A stretch of 64,000 nt of DNA from Apostichopus japonicus (Eukaryota > Echinodermata > Holothuroidea > Aspidochirotida > Stichopodidae): contig NC_092571.1 of assembly GCF_037975245.1 (NCBI RefSeq), positions 26,052,564 to 26,116,563 of the forward strand. Reading direction: 5' to 3'. Each line of letters begins with the position of its first letter. Positions within the stretch are counted from its first letter, which is position 1. The translations under genes and the position numbers were made by a program. Shown one piece after another: positions 9,480 through 19,614 of the stretch. Below the pieces are notes generated by a model that worked only from the letters and a program-made list of their open reading frames with translations, searched no databases and was not told the DNA's origin.

Positions 9480-12111
9480 GCGGAAAAATAGGTACGGTAC
9501 CCCTACAAAAATTATCAAATTGGCGTTCCATATAAATCACAATTAAGCACTTAACGCACACTAAATGTGTACATGCGTGCATATGTAGGAACGTACGTTC
9601 ACATGCGCTTGCTATATCTGCCAATTGAGCTGTCTGCATCATATTATGTTCTCTGTCTCCTTTCTGCAACCCTAAGCGAACTACCCCGGGAGCACCCCTA
9701 ATCCGTGGGATCCGGGGGTAACAATACTCCCACGCCTTACCGGTTTTGATCCAATATATCACAAACGACATGATTATAAACCACGTACTGATATGGACAC
9801 AAAACGTTATTAACTGGGGCAAGTGGTAACTCATATGAACAAGTTTTGATCTGTTTTTCGCATTAAACGTTGCGTCATATACGTACATCACGATTCCTCC
9901 GTACAAACGCCTTCATAGAAAGACATTCCATTCGCGTGAAGGGGTTATGATGTTTTTACAGACATTATGTTTATGGACATATCCATTGCTCATCTCAGTA
10001 CGATCTTTACACAGTCAAGCACCATTGGATATTCCTAATTATTTTCGTTCATTGTTCAACTTAATAAACAACCCATTTTTTCCACCAATATGTTGACCAC
10101 CATCATAGTACTATTAGTACGTACTACTTACAAACCTAACGTTACATCCATAGCCATATATTGTACTGAAAGTATTAGTTACGTGAGTATCGCCTCATAT
10201 ATATGAATCAAACGATACGGAGTTCATCGCCTTACCAATTGATACCTTTCTATACCAAACAGTAGTTCAATTGTCATGTAATACAGTGGCATTTGTTATA
10301 TTTTAAGTGATTAGAACTGCTGTCCCCCCCCCTCCCCCATAGTAATCACGTTCTATCGGCAAACTCGCCGTACGGGCGTATGTTAGAATGGTAGCCTATT
10401 TGTTGATTAAGTATACACTATACTTGCACACTTTGCACGTACGTAAGTGTACAATGTTCTTAATATGTGTATTGTGGTGCAGTACGGTATTACCCAAAGC
10501 AGAATACCGTCACCCTAGTTAGCATAATTAAAAAAAACTAGAATAGGCTTGGGTTTTGGTTTGGTTTTGCAGAATATTGCTTTCTGTTTGACAAGAGATG
10601 CATCATTTATAGATTAGTGTGACTGAAACCAACTCTAAAACATTTTGAGGCATTCAACACTCATGTTATTAACACGGAACGAAAAACTAAGAACTTGGAC
10701 TTGTAATCTTTGTTTAAAACTGTTGCATATCAATTGGCTATTTTAAAGCTCTTCGTCACTCGATTTTCGCAACAAAAACCATGCAAGTCCGATAAAACTA
10801 CTGAACCAGTTAGCCAATATTGTACTTTTTGTAAAGTGTTTAAAATATTCAAACTAAAACCGTTTGCCCAAAAGAAGTTTTGTGTAAGAGAACAACATGA
10901 AATTTGATGGGTTGGAGGATATTTTCACTGACAAACGACATTATTTTTGATATTCAAATCCTCAGTCCGACAGGAACAGTTAATGAATGTTGATGTATTT
11001 AGCGTTGCTGGAAATAGCTCTATAACTATTTAATTAACAAAAACTGAACGCACCAAAGTAAAACAATTGCGATATTTGCAGGAGAGAGTCGATTAACACA
11101 GAAATTACACATTAAACCACGTACTAAAGGGCCGGTGGGAAGGAGCCTGCCGAATAATAAATGCGACAACGTTTCAATATGTTGCAAAAACAAGCCAATC
11201 ATACTATAGCAAAGTTGATTCTATTTCGGTGCAGCGGCACATGTGGACTCTCTTTATGTATATACTAGACATCATATCCCACATCATCGCAAATATAGTT
11301 CCCAACCACCCACTCCCCATCCCCTTCTCATCATCCTCCGCCATCCCTCGAAAAAATGTCCACTGCAAATATTTAACCATCATAAACTCACGTTCGATCG
11401 GATTCAATATTACGGGTTATTAATTAAACTTGTTTTCATAATATACAATAGGTTAAATTAAGACATGCATGAAAGTTTATGAATGTCACTGTAAGATATA
11501 ATTCTTCTTGTTGCTGTACATGCATTTTCTAGTTCGTCTGCCAAATGTTTCAGTGTAATGTCCACTGCCTATGATTTAAATCATCATTTTTTTTATGAAA
11601 TATTTCGTGCTCATTCTTTTTTTTTCGAACAGGGACTATACATCCAATGGTATCATTGCGGACCAAAGTTAAGAATATTTGTTCCTTTCTGACATTATTA
11701 CGTTCGTAAGTATAGTTGGGTCAAGGCACTTTCTTCAGGGGACAATATATGCAGCTATATCGACAATTGTGAAGCGCCACTAAAACACTCTGTATCTCAA
11801 AGCGCCACTAATGTATCGCACAATCAGCGAGTGCGATGAGGTAACACCATATACTATAATAAAGCAATGCAATCAATTTAAGATATCTTTAACCTGACTA
11901 CTTAAGAAATAGAAGATGCCGAAGGATTGATATACAGTATCTAGTCGTTAAAATTTGTTTCCATGACCTAATGACATACAATCCCGCAGTGTCTCTGATA
12001 TGACTTTAACAAAATTACGACATTTCTGGATTCACCTGCAAACCGCGAGAACCAGACACAATGTATTTACATATGCAGTTATAGTTAAAGATGATATTTA
12101 GTCTTAGCGAA
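9480..12111. other. Possible 3' LTR then gene-free sequence
   Basis: The first several hundred bases may be the gypsy 3' LTR, but with no 5' copy in the window its end cannot be fixed. The rest is AT-rich, with a C-run at about 10323-10335 and no gene I can support. The 149-codon minus-strand open frame at 9457-9906 overlaps the putative LTR start and has no recognisable domain. Confidence 0.5.
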
Positions 12112-14175
12112 TCAAATTTCAGAGCAGGTGGGTACCACTTTTCCTTCATTACCAATAGTGTCGTATATTGATTCTCCACCATTATTATCATCTTGGAGAT
12201 TTATTTCATCGTTAATAACTTGGTATACTTCATCATGTACCGCATCCGAATCCACACTGCATTCATCAATCTCATTAAAGGAGGTTGAAACTTTGAAAGG
12301 ATCAGCATCTCTTTGAACTTCATCTTTAATATCTTGGTAGACGTTATCAGCTAGATCAAAACTTTCGATTTCGTCATTGGAACATTTATCCGTCTTGTGA
12401 AAGGAGGTTGAAATTTGTGTAGGATCAACTTCTGTTTGGACTTCATCTTTGATATCTTGGTACACGTCATTACCTTGATGAAATATCTCCATTTCGTCAT
12501 TAGCAAATATGACAGTTGTTGGGGGAGGCCGCGCACATTGTTCATTCGTTTCCACCGGGGAAATTGACGTCATCCTTAATTCCCTATTCTTTTCATTATT
12601 CATGTCAATATTTGATGTTAAACTTAGCATTTTGTCTTTTCGTTCTGAATTATTCACTGATTTTTTATTTGCTTTTGGTACAACTCTAGAAATTTCAGGA
12701 GGATGCCACAGCTCCTTGTCCAAATTTGTCATTTTTTGTGATGTTGATGGCAATGAAACATACTTCGTTGTCCTCTTGCTAAAATGTCCACTTCTTTCTG
12801 GATTGTCTCTTTCATAAATTTCTTTATGTAATGTAGCGTTTTCATTTGGCATCGTTTTATTAAGAATCGTATCACTCTGATCATTATGCGTGTGTCCATC
12901 AACAAAAAAAGTGGCCGAACCCTCAGATGACAGCGTTTGATTCTTGTCCCTTCTGTCAGGTAAGACGGCCTCATTTTCGTTGATGGTGAAATTTATTGCA
13001 ACTACTGGTTCCTTTGTGCTATCGACGTCGAGTTGCTGGTTCCTCTGATTCCTCACAAAGAGATATACTAACGATGCAAAAAGGAACATTAAAAGCACAG
13101 ATGAAGGAAACACGATAATGATCAAAAGAAATATTAAATGAAAGCCATGATCGTTGTCTACTTCATGGGCAATATATAGACGAGCATCTGCTTTTGATGA
13201 ACGTTCTCTAAATAACACTGAACACTCAATTCGTATGAATATGTTGACAGTATCTGATACATTCAAACTATAAAATGTTAGTTGATTATGTTTAATTATG
13301 TGTTGAATGCCAGCTGGAATTTCAGAATCTATTGTCCAGGTTACATTAGATAGAGTTCCTACATTACTGAAACAGATGAATGTAACGTTATCTGTAGGAC
13401 CCATATAATAAATCTCGGGTGATACCGTTACTTCAAACTTGTCGACAAATGTAATTATTGGAAATGAACAGGATTCTTCAAAAGAATTAGAAAAGTTCGT
13501 AGTTGTTGGAATGTCCTGAAGCACAACACAAGATATCTCGGTTTGATTCATATGCACAGACGGCACGAAAGCGATGGATATCGGATTGTTATCCGAATGT
13601 ATTAAATTAAACTCCTTTGCTGACAAGTTATGGTTACTTTTGAACGATAAGTTGGACTTGGGTTTGCCAATATCTTCGACGCTACACTTGAGAACAACTG
13701 TCTCATTGATGACATCATCTGTAAACGAAATGAGATTCTGGAAACCAGGTGACTCGCAAACGGGTTTTGTTGGTCTGTAATTGACGATCAATTCAAGAGA
13801 CATGCTGTTAAATGGTTCGTCTTGAAAACAACGATACGAACCCGCTTCATTTCTAGAAATATTCCTTACAAGTAATGAATGATATACCCAAGTTTTATTA
13901 CTGCTTGCGTTGGTCCAGTTTTGATATTTGTACTTTGCAGGGTCACTTTCCAACTTCCCCTTCTTTACAATCTCTTTATCTTCATCCAAATCCAGAAATA
14001 TCCTCACTTGTGAAACACCAGGACAGATCAATTCAACATCGTCACCTTCCATCACATTGTATGTAGAACTACCGTTAAATGTTAGCGATGAGTTCGCATG
14101 ACAACGGCATACCAAAAACAGGTGCATGAAAAACACCACCCTGAAGAACCTCTGGTAGAAAATTATGTTTGACAT
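12112..14175 (-). CDS. Three-Ig-domain transmembrane receptor with tyrosine-motif tail (paralog 1)
   Basis: Intronless 687-codon gene starting at an ATG. The signal peptide is about residues 1-27. Three Ig-like domains have likely cysteine pairs C51/C116 (with NISRNEAGSYRC, a classical Ig F-strand), C164/C216 and C268/C318, and many N-x-S/T sites. The transmembrane helix is about 345-374, followed by a tail of about 310 residues. The tail begins with STKEPVVAINFTINE, shared with the paralog at 17917-19614. It has tyrosines at 472 (TKYVSL), 572 and 613 (both VYQDI), 651 (VYQVI) and 671 (SIYDTI). SIYDTI fits the ITIM consensus (S/I/V/L)xYxx(I/V/L); TKYVSL resembles a switch motif. A unit of 38-41 residues around VYQDIKDEV is repeated about 2.5 times. 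Known of the class: such motifs recruit SH2 proteins after phosphorylation. Inferred: a cell-surface recognition or immune receptor. Ligand and family are unknown. The lack of introns could reflect retroposition or one large exon. Confidence 0.85.
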   Translation of the reverse strand: MSNIIFYQRFFRVVFFMHLFLVCRCHANSSLTFNGSSTYNVMEGDDVELICPGVSQVRIFLDLDEDKEIVKKGKLESDPAKYKYQNWTNASSNKTWVYHSLLVRNISRNEAGSYRCFQDEPFNSMSLELIVNYRPTKPVCESPGFQNLISFTDDVINETVVLKCSVEDIGKPKSNLSFKSNHNLSAKEFNLIHSDNNPISIAFVPSVHMNQTEISCVVLQDIPTTTNFSNSFEESCSFPIITFVDKFEVTVSPEIYYMGPTDNVTFICFSNVGTLSNVTWTIDSEIPAGIQHIIKHNQLTFYSLNVSDTVNIFIRIECSVLFRERSSKADARLYIAHEVDNDHGFHLIFLLIIIVFPSSVLLMFLFASLVYLFVRNQRNQQLDVDSTKEPVVAINFTINENEAVLPDRRDKNQTLSSEGSATFFVDGHTHNDQSDTILNKTMPNENATLHKEIYERDNPERSGHFSKRTTKYVSLPSTSQKMTNLDKELWHPPEISRVVPKANKKSVNNSERKDKMLSLTSNIDMNNEKNRELRMTSISPVETNEQCARPPPTTVIFANDEMEIFHQGNDVYQDIKDEVQTEVDPTQISTSFHKTDKCSNDEIESFDLADNVYQDIKDEVQRDADPFKVSTSFNEIDECSVDSDAVHDEVYQVINDEINLQDDNNGGESIYDTIGNEGKVVPTCSEI

Positions 14176-15780
14176 TTCCCTTTACCTTAAATAGTAATAG
14201 TCCACAGTATTAGTGTTAAAATGCTACTGTCAATGAAACCTTCTGACTGTTAGAAAAGTTACTATAAAAGATTCGTGTAGTCAGTTAATTGTAATGTTTT
14301 ACATATATTTTGAATAGTCGGTCTTAAGAAGAAAATAACAATGTTTTGTTATTCGATATTGCAGCAGATTCCACATCATGCACAGTGAATCTATCCGAAG
14401 TAAACAAATTGTCAATGTATCAAACTAATAGCACAAACTGTCAATGCCTTTTCCTCGATTTCTCCAAACTAATTAATGCCAGTTTCATTGCCATCATGCA
14501 ATTGTGTACGTGACTGCGGTTACTGTAGATTTCCAAGTTTCAAGCTTCACATCAAGTCTTCCACAACTTAACTAAAAATATCCGAATATAATACAAATTA
14601 TGTTGAGTCTTATATACTGTAAAAGACCCGATCATGCTTCTATCAATTCTGACGAGGTTCAGTCCGTGTCACTGTTAACATCATATGAGTCCTCTTTATA
14701 CAGTTTACTAACCTATATACAGTTTGAATTCTACTTCCTTGTTCATGTCTATTTCGGGTACGACAATCACACAGCATACCCATCACACACTGCTATAAGG
14801 AAATAACTGATCATAGTTCCTGTCGATCATTAAGCCACTTTCAAAGTCAATGGCTGCATCTGAAAATGAGAATGGTAAATTAGGCGCAGGAGTGGGTGGG
14901 GGGGGGGGGGGGCAAAACCAGTTTGAAGAACAAAAGTGCACATCACGAAAATGTGAAAATTTTAATTTCAGCATATGAAGCTCAAAATCGGGACTAAACT
15001 TTAGTATCATATAACCGGGGTCGTACATTCACCGTTTTCCAAGAGAAGTTTGATCGATTTCGAGACCGACTTGGCTTTTCGCGACCAACTGCAGTGAGTG
15101 ACTATTGCTGAGCAACTGCTTGGAAATTAAACCAACGAAAGCGTCAACATATGCTTGATACGTACAACTACTTTATAGTGTTATAGGTTGGGAGTGAGGA
15201 ATCCTAGGAGCAGCATCACTCTTAAACCACTTTTTCGCCTTTATAATGATTTTTGAGCGCAAACATATATCAGAAATAGGAATTACACTTTCAGTTCTCT
15301 GTAATGTGTCTCAGGGCTCTAGTGGGGGTCTTGGGAGTACTACAGTTGGGGTCCAGGATGCAAGGCCGCCGAAAACTCCAGCGTTTTAGATATCCCTTGT
15401 ACTCTTTTAGCGAGATTAAAGCACACATTACATGTCAGAGAGAGAGAGATATCCAATTTTATGGAGTTATTTCATTGGGCGGGGAATCTAGGAGGAGAAG
15501 TCCCAAAAGTTGTTGGATTTTGAGATACTTTTTGTTCTCTCGCGGCGACATTTAAAAAGCACATTTCAGAAGAGGGATTTAATTTATATGCAAGGTACTA
15601 CAAGCCTGGAAGTATGCAGTGCTTTCAGATAGTTTTCTTTCTTAGCTATTCTCGCTTAAGCACAGAAATATCTGCAAATGAATTCGTCCAGGCGGCAAAG
15701 TCCCAGGAAAGTGTAGAGTTGTTAGCCTAGTATTGTCCAAATGAAAGAAAGTTGGAAGAAAGCGAAGTCAGTTTTGCTTT
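14176..15780. other. Intergenic region between Ig genes, part 1
   Basis: No gene is supported. The sequence upstream (on the minus strand) of the first Ig gene has no obvious TATA box. A run of about 14 G lies near 14898-14912. Confidence 0.5.
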
Positions 15781-15789
15781 TACTGTAGC

Positions 15790-15846
15790 CGACGGGGGGG
15801 GGGGGGGGGTGCCTCCCGCATGCACCCATCTAGAGCCGCCGCTGCC
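15790..15846. mobile_element. Probable hAT-like element end fragment
   Basis: A run of about 15 G is followed by GTGCCTCCCGC...CTAGAGCCGCCGCTGCC. Read on the minus strand it starts GGCAGCGGCGGCTCTAG, resembling the CAGTGGCGG-type termini of the elements at 5809 and 7118. I could not find the matching opposite end or a target duplication, so this is a tentative terminal fragment. Confidence 0.4.
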
Positions 15847-15849
15847 TAA

Positions 15850-17849
15850 ACTCAATTAATAACTTTTCGCTGAAGAAATTCCTAATCACAATTACTTAAA
15901 GACGATTAATTTAGTCTATATAAATACTACCTTTATATTTGGTAATTGAACCTACCGGGGCAGTGTCATCAGACAAGTTGACTGAGAAATCGATCCATAT
16001 CAGCCCTCTCGATAAATTCGCTGACCCACGTGAAGTAGAGCAAGTACATAATATAGTATACGTATGTTGTAACTTACAGCATGTTGTTTCGAGAGTGTTG
16101 GTCTGTTATCATGGAGAAACTTTGATATGAGTTCAGTTCTTTTTTATCCTGGCCCTGGTACGTAATATTGCCAGCTTTTTTTCCACGCAGAGGTTGCACT
16201 GGCCCGATTCGTGTTCGATTCCTCTACTATTTTCCAGCTTGTGCTGTGGCTAATACCTTTCGTTACCTTTCGTGCCTGAACATTTTGTGTGGTTGTTTAA
16301 TCGCTTAAAGTATTCTCCTGAAATGCCATTTTACGACTTACATTCTGTCCGATGTGACTTTTCCCGTGTAGAGGGCAGCTTTCTGTAGATGTACAGTTAC
16401 GCGATCTAGTAGGTGTCTAATTGCTGGTCTGCTTGGTGATGTTTAAATTATAGGATTGAATGACTGACTTCATAATTTTTCGTGCAGCTATATATAGCTG
16501 ACTTTCACGGTGTTTCTGTATAATATTTTGTGGAGCCTGTGACCCGAGGGAAGTGCTTTGATATAAGCTGGAGGAATGTACCTCTTTCATCGGTGTTCAC
16601 ATGCATATTGACTGGGAGGTTGAACCAGAAATGCTCCTGGTACGGTCTCTTTTTTGTGCGCTGGGCGTTCACTTCATTGTTTGGGTTGCATGTACTATGG
16701 GTGAATTATTTATACTCACTAGAGCGGCGGCATTGAAGGCATCTCGGTTCGACGACAACATTTTGCTTACGGCGACGAGGATGTGCCTGATTATAGGTGG
16801 AGGCTGGTAACAACTGCATGTGTTCTTCATTAATTATGTATTGCAAAACGTATTTTTAACATGAAGTATAAAAGTTTACAGATTTACAAGTTTACACAAA
16901 TAAAATAATAACTAAACGGATGAAAAGTTCTCTTCCGTTGCTCTTTTATTTTTTTCAGTAACAAAATAAAAACAGAGAAAATACATAAGAGTAACCGATA
17001 GCTTAAATGTCATTATGAAAGCTGCGAAAATGAATGAGGTCTAGGCTTTTTAACAAAAGCAATGATAGTCATTCAAAAATTAAATATACTTAAAGGCTGA
17101 GCGTGGTTCATTGCATATTCATGCATATTCAATCTAGCCTATCTGTGCTAGTGAGGTGTATTCAAAAAGTAATACTTATTGCACTTTTACCAAACGAAAC
17201 ACTCTTTTATTTTTTATGAACGCTCTCGATATTTTTGATCAATGGATGTCCGTAAAGCTACCTTAAAGCTATACATCGATGAGCTCTCCACCAGACGCTC
17301 GTTTGACATATTTAATAAAAATGTACCATTACCATAATTATACTCATATATAACCATAATCATCATAACGAACCTATATTGTTAAATTGGTTACGAGTAG
17401 AGCTCATAAAAAATTTTCCTCGCACGAATCGCAGATCGCAAAACCAGTGAATAATTAAGATTTTATTGCTTCGACATGTAATATAAATAGAGTTTGGTAA
17501 TTGCTATCTGTGTACGGTGGTTATAATTTCATAATATTTCTACAAGCATATTCTATAGAGAGCTGCTCTCCCGACAAAGTTCCTTTGAATAATTATTTAT
17601 TGATGAATATTACAATATATACGTTAATATTAAACAACTGTTATATAAGTTCAGTTTGGAAGTTGCTAATTTTGGCATTGAAAATGACTTTCACTGAGCA
17701 TACCTTTCGCTTTCTTATTCCAGTTTACATGTCTTCTTGCCTTTACATACCATAATTTATTTAATTTTCTTATTTTATACCAACATTTCAAGTTGAAGCA
17801 GCCTCACATTCCAGAACTAGAACTATGACTTATCGATCGTTAATGTTAT
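15850..17849. other. Intergenic region between Ig genes, part 2
   Basis: Short overlapping open frames near 16530-16810 show no domain I recognise. The rest is AT-rich and gene-free as far as I can see. Confidence 0.5.
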
Positions 17850-17855
17850 TTTATT
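17850..17855 (-). promoter_or_regulatory. Candidate polyadenylation signal AATAAA
   Basis: TTTATT on the plus strand reads AATAAA on the minus strand, about 62 nt past the stop codon of the second Ig-receptor gene. The position fits, but the word is common in AT-rich DNA. Confidence 0.4.
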
Positions 17856-17916
17856 ACATTTCCTTAATGGCCATCCTCAAGTTTACCCACGTCATGCATC
17901 AACGTACGTGGTACAA

Positions 17917-19614
17917 TTAACAAGATAAAGATTCCGTGTCATCATTGCATTCATCGTTCTTAATAAAAGAAGACGAAACATGTGGGGTATCGACTCCCCC
18001 GTCTACTTCATCTCTGTTACCTTGGTAGACATCATCAGATAACTCAAACATTTCTATACCATCATGGTCACATATCAAAGAGATAGGATAACTCCAACAA
18101 CCATCTCCATTGTTTTCATTTTCAGACAATTGATTGGAACACATTCCAGCCTCAACATTGTTTTCATTTTGCATTTCAGACTGTATTGTTAAACTTCGAA
18201 ATCTTCCTTTCCGTCGTAATGTATTTACTGAATCTATTCTAACTAAATTCTCCATTTCATAACTTCGTTTTGAGCAGCTTTGACTCAATTTGGAACATTT
18301 ACTTTGCAATATTTGATTGGTAATCAAAACGTCTTTACTATCCTTTTGCGTATCTGCTTCGAAGGAAGTAGTGAACGAACCTTCAGGCAGTGTATGGTAG
18401 TTTTCATTCCGTAGAGCAGCAACCTCACTTTCATCATTGATGGTGAAATTTATTGCAACTATTGGTTCCTTCGTGTCACTTACTTCGAGTTGACAGCCAA
18501 GTTTCTGACCGTATACAAAGTACACTAATAATGAAATCAAGAATATTACAAGTACACAAGAAGGAAATACCACAACAATCATGACAAATGTCGAATTAAT
18601 ATCTTCATAACCTTTTTCAAAAGTAATATAAAGAAAAGATTTTACACGTGTTGACATGTTCGGTAACACCACTGAACACTCAAATGATATGGAAGTGTTG
18701 GCAGAGTGTGTAAACGGATCAGCAAAAAATGTCAATCTGTTACCTTCAACAAAGTAAGTGATGCCATTTGCAACGTCAGACGTTATTATCCAAGATACAT
18801 TAACTAGAGGTCCTATATTACTTGTACAGGTAAATGTAACATTGCCGGGATGAGTCAAAACATAGAAAGTTGGAGTTAGCCATAGGTCTAATTCTTCGTA
18901 GAATAAAATCGATGGAAATGAACAGTTATCTTGATAAGATGGAATATTATCAGTTAGCGGAAACGCTTGATCAACAATACATGAGACCTCGGTGTGATTT
19001 GTATACACGGAGAGCAAGAACGGAATGGAAGCCTCCAAACGACTTCCCTGTTCCCTACAGATCGGAGACTCAGTTAATCGGTCCTTTGTAAAACTATCTT
19101 GAAAGTGCAATTTAGACTTAGGATTACCCCCGTCATCAACGCTACACTGGAGAGAAACTGTTCTGGTGATCTCATCTCTTGTGAAAATCGTATCCTGCAA
19201 GCGGTTGCAGACAGGTTTCGATGGCCTGTGTACGACAGTCAATATCAGAGACTTGTTGAAGCTTCCTTGAAAACAGTGGTATACCCCACCGTCATTTCTA
19301 GATATATTCCTTAAGAGCAACGTGTGCTCAAAACCAGTTCCATTGGCTTCGGTGCGATATCCATATTTTGTCTGGTCAACTTTATGCATCCCATCTTGTA
19401 TAAGCTTCTTGTCTTCATTTGCATCCAGGAACATCGTAACAGATACGTTGCTGTGACCATGACACAACAATTCAACACTATCACCTTCTATTACACTGTA
19501 ATTCTGACCGTTATCGAATCTCAAAGATAGCTTAACTTGACCAAGACAGCTCAATAAAACATGTAATAAGGTTACGAACTTTAGTAGTTCTCGGTACAAA
19601 CTTCTGACCTCCAT
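17917..19614 (-). CDS. Three-Ig-domain transmembrane receptor (paralog 2)
   Basis: Intronless 565-codon gene from an ATG, clearly paralogous to the gene at 12112-14175. The signal peptide is about residues 1-26. Ig-like domains have cysteine pairs C51/C114 (NISRNDGGVYHC), C157/C212 and C263/C313. A transmembrane helix lies at about 343-367. The juxtamembrane DTKEPIVAINFTIND is nearly identical to paralog 1. Shared positions run through the whole ectodomain (for example EGDSVELLC versus EGDDVELIC). The tail is shorter, about 195 residues, and has a single copy of the acidic tyrosine unit, DDVYQGNRDEVD. Ile at +3 is replaced, so the YxxI motif is lost, and the terminal ITIM-like site is absent. 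This suggests the paralogs bind related ligands but signal differently. Ectodomain cysteines and orientation are intact and I see no sign of decay. Confidence 0.85.
   Translation of the reverse strand: MEVRSLYRELLKFVTLLHVLLSCLGQVKLSLRFDNGQNYSVIEGDSVELLCHGHSNVSVTMFLDANEDKKLIQDGMHKVDQTKYGYRTEANGTGFEHTLLLRNISRNDGGVYHCFQGSFNKSLILTVVHRPSKPVCNRLQDTIFTRDEITRTVSLQCSVDDGGNPKSKLHFQDSFTKDRLTESPICREQGSRLEASIPFLLSVYTNHTEVSCIVDQAFPLTDNIPSYQDNCSFPSILFYEELDLWLTPTFYVLTHPGNVTFTCTSNIGPLVNVSWIITSDVANGITYFVEGNRLTFFADPFTHSANTSISFECSVVLPNMSTRVKSFLYITFEKGYEDINSTFVMIVVVFPSCVLVIFLISLLVYFVYGQKLGCQLEVSDTKEPIVAINFTINDESEVAALRNENYHTLPEGSFTTSFEADTQKDSKDVLITNQILQSKCSKLSQSCSKRSYEMENLVRIDSVNTLRRKGRFRSLTIQSEMQNENNVEAGMCSNQLSENENNGDGCWSYPISLICDHDGIEMFELSDDVYQGNRDEVDGGVDTPHVSSSFIKNDECNDDTESLSC

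Noticed and set aside
9457-9906. 149-codon minus-strand open frame
   Set aside because: It overlaps the putative gypsy polypurine tract and LTR start, shows no domain, and has composition like the surrounding non-coding DNA.
16530-16810. Two overlapping frames with hydrophobic stretches between the Ig genes
   Set aside because: No start context, family resemblance or partner exon; probably chance.
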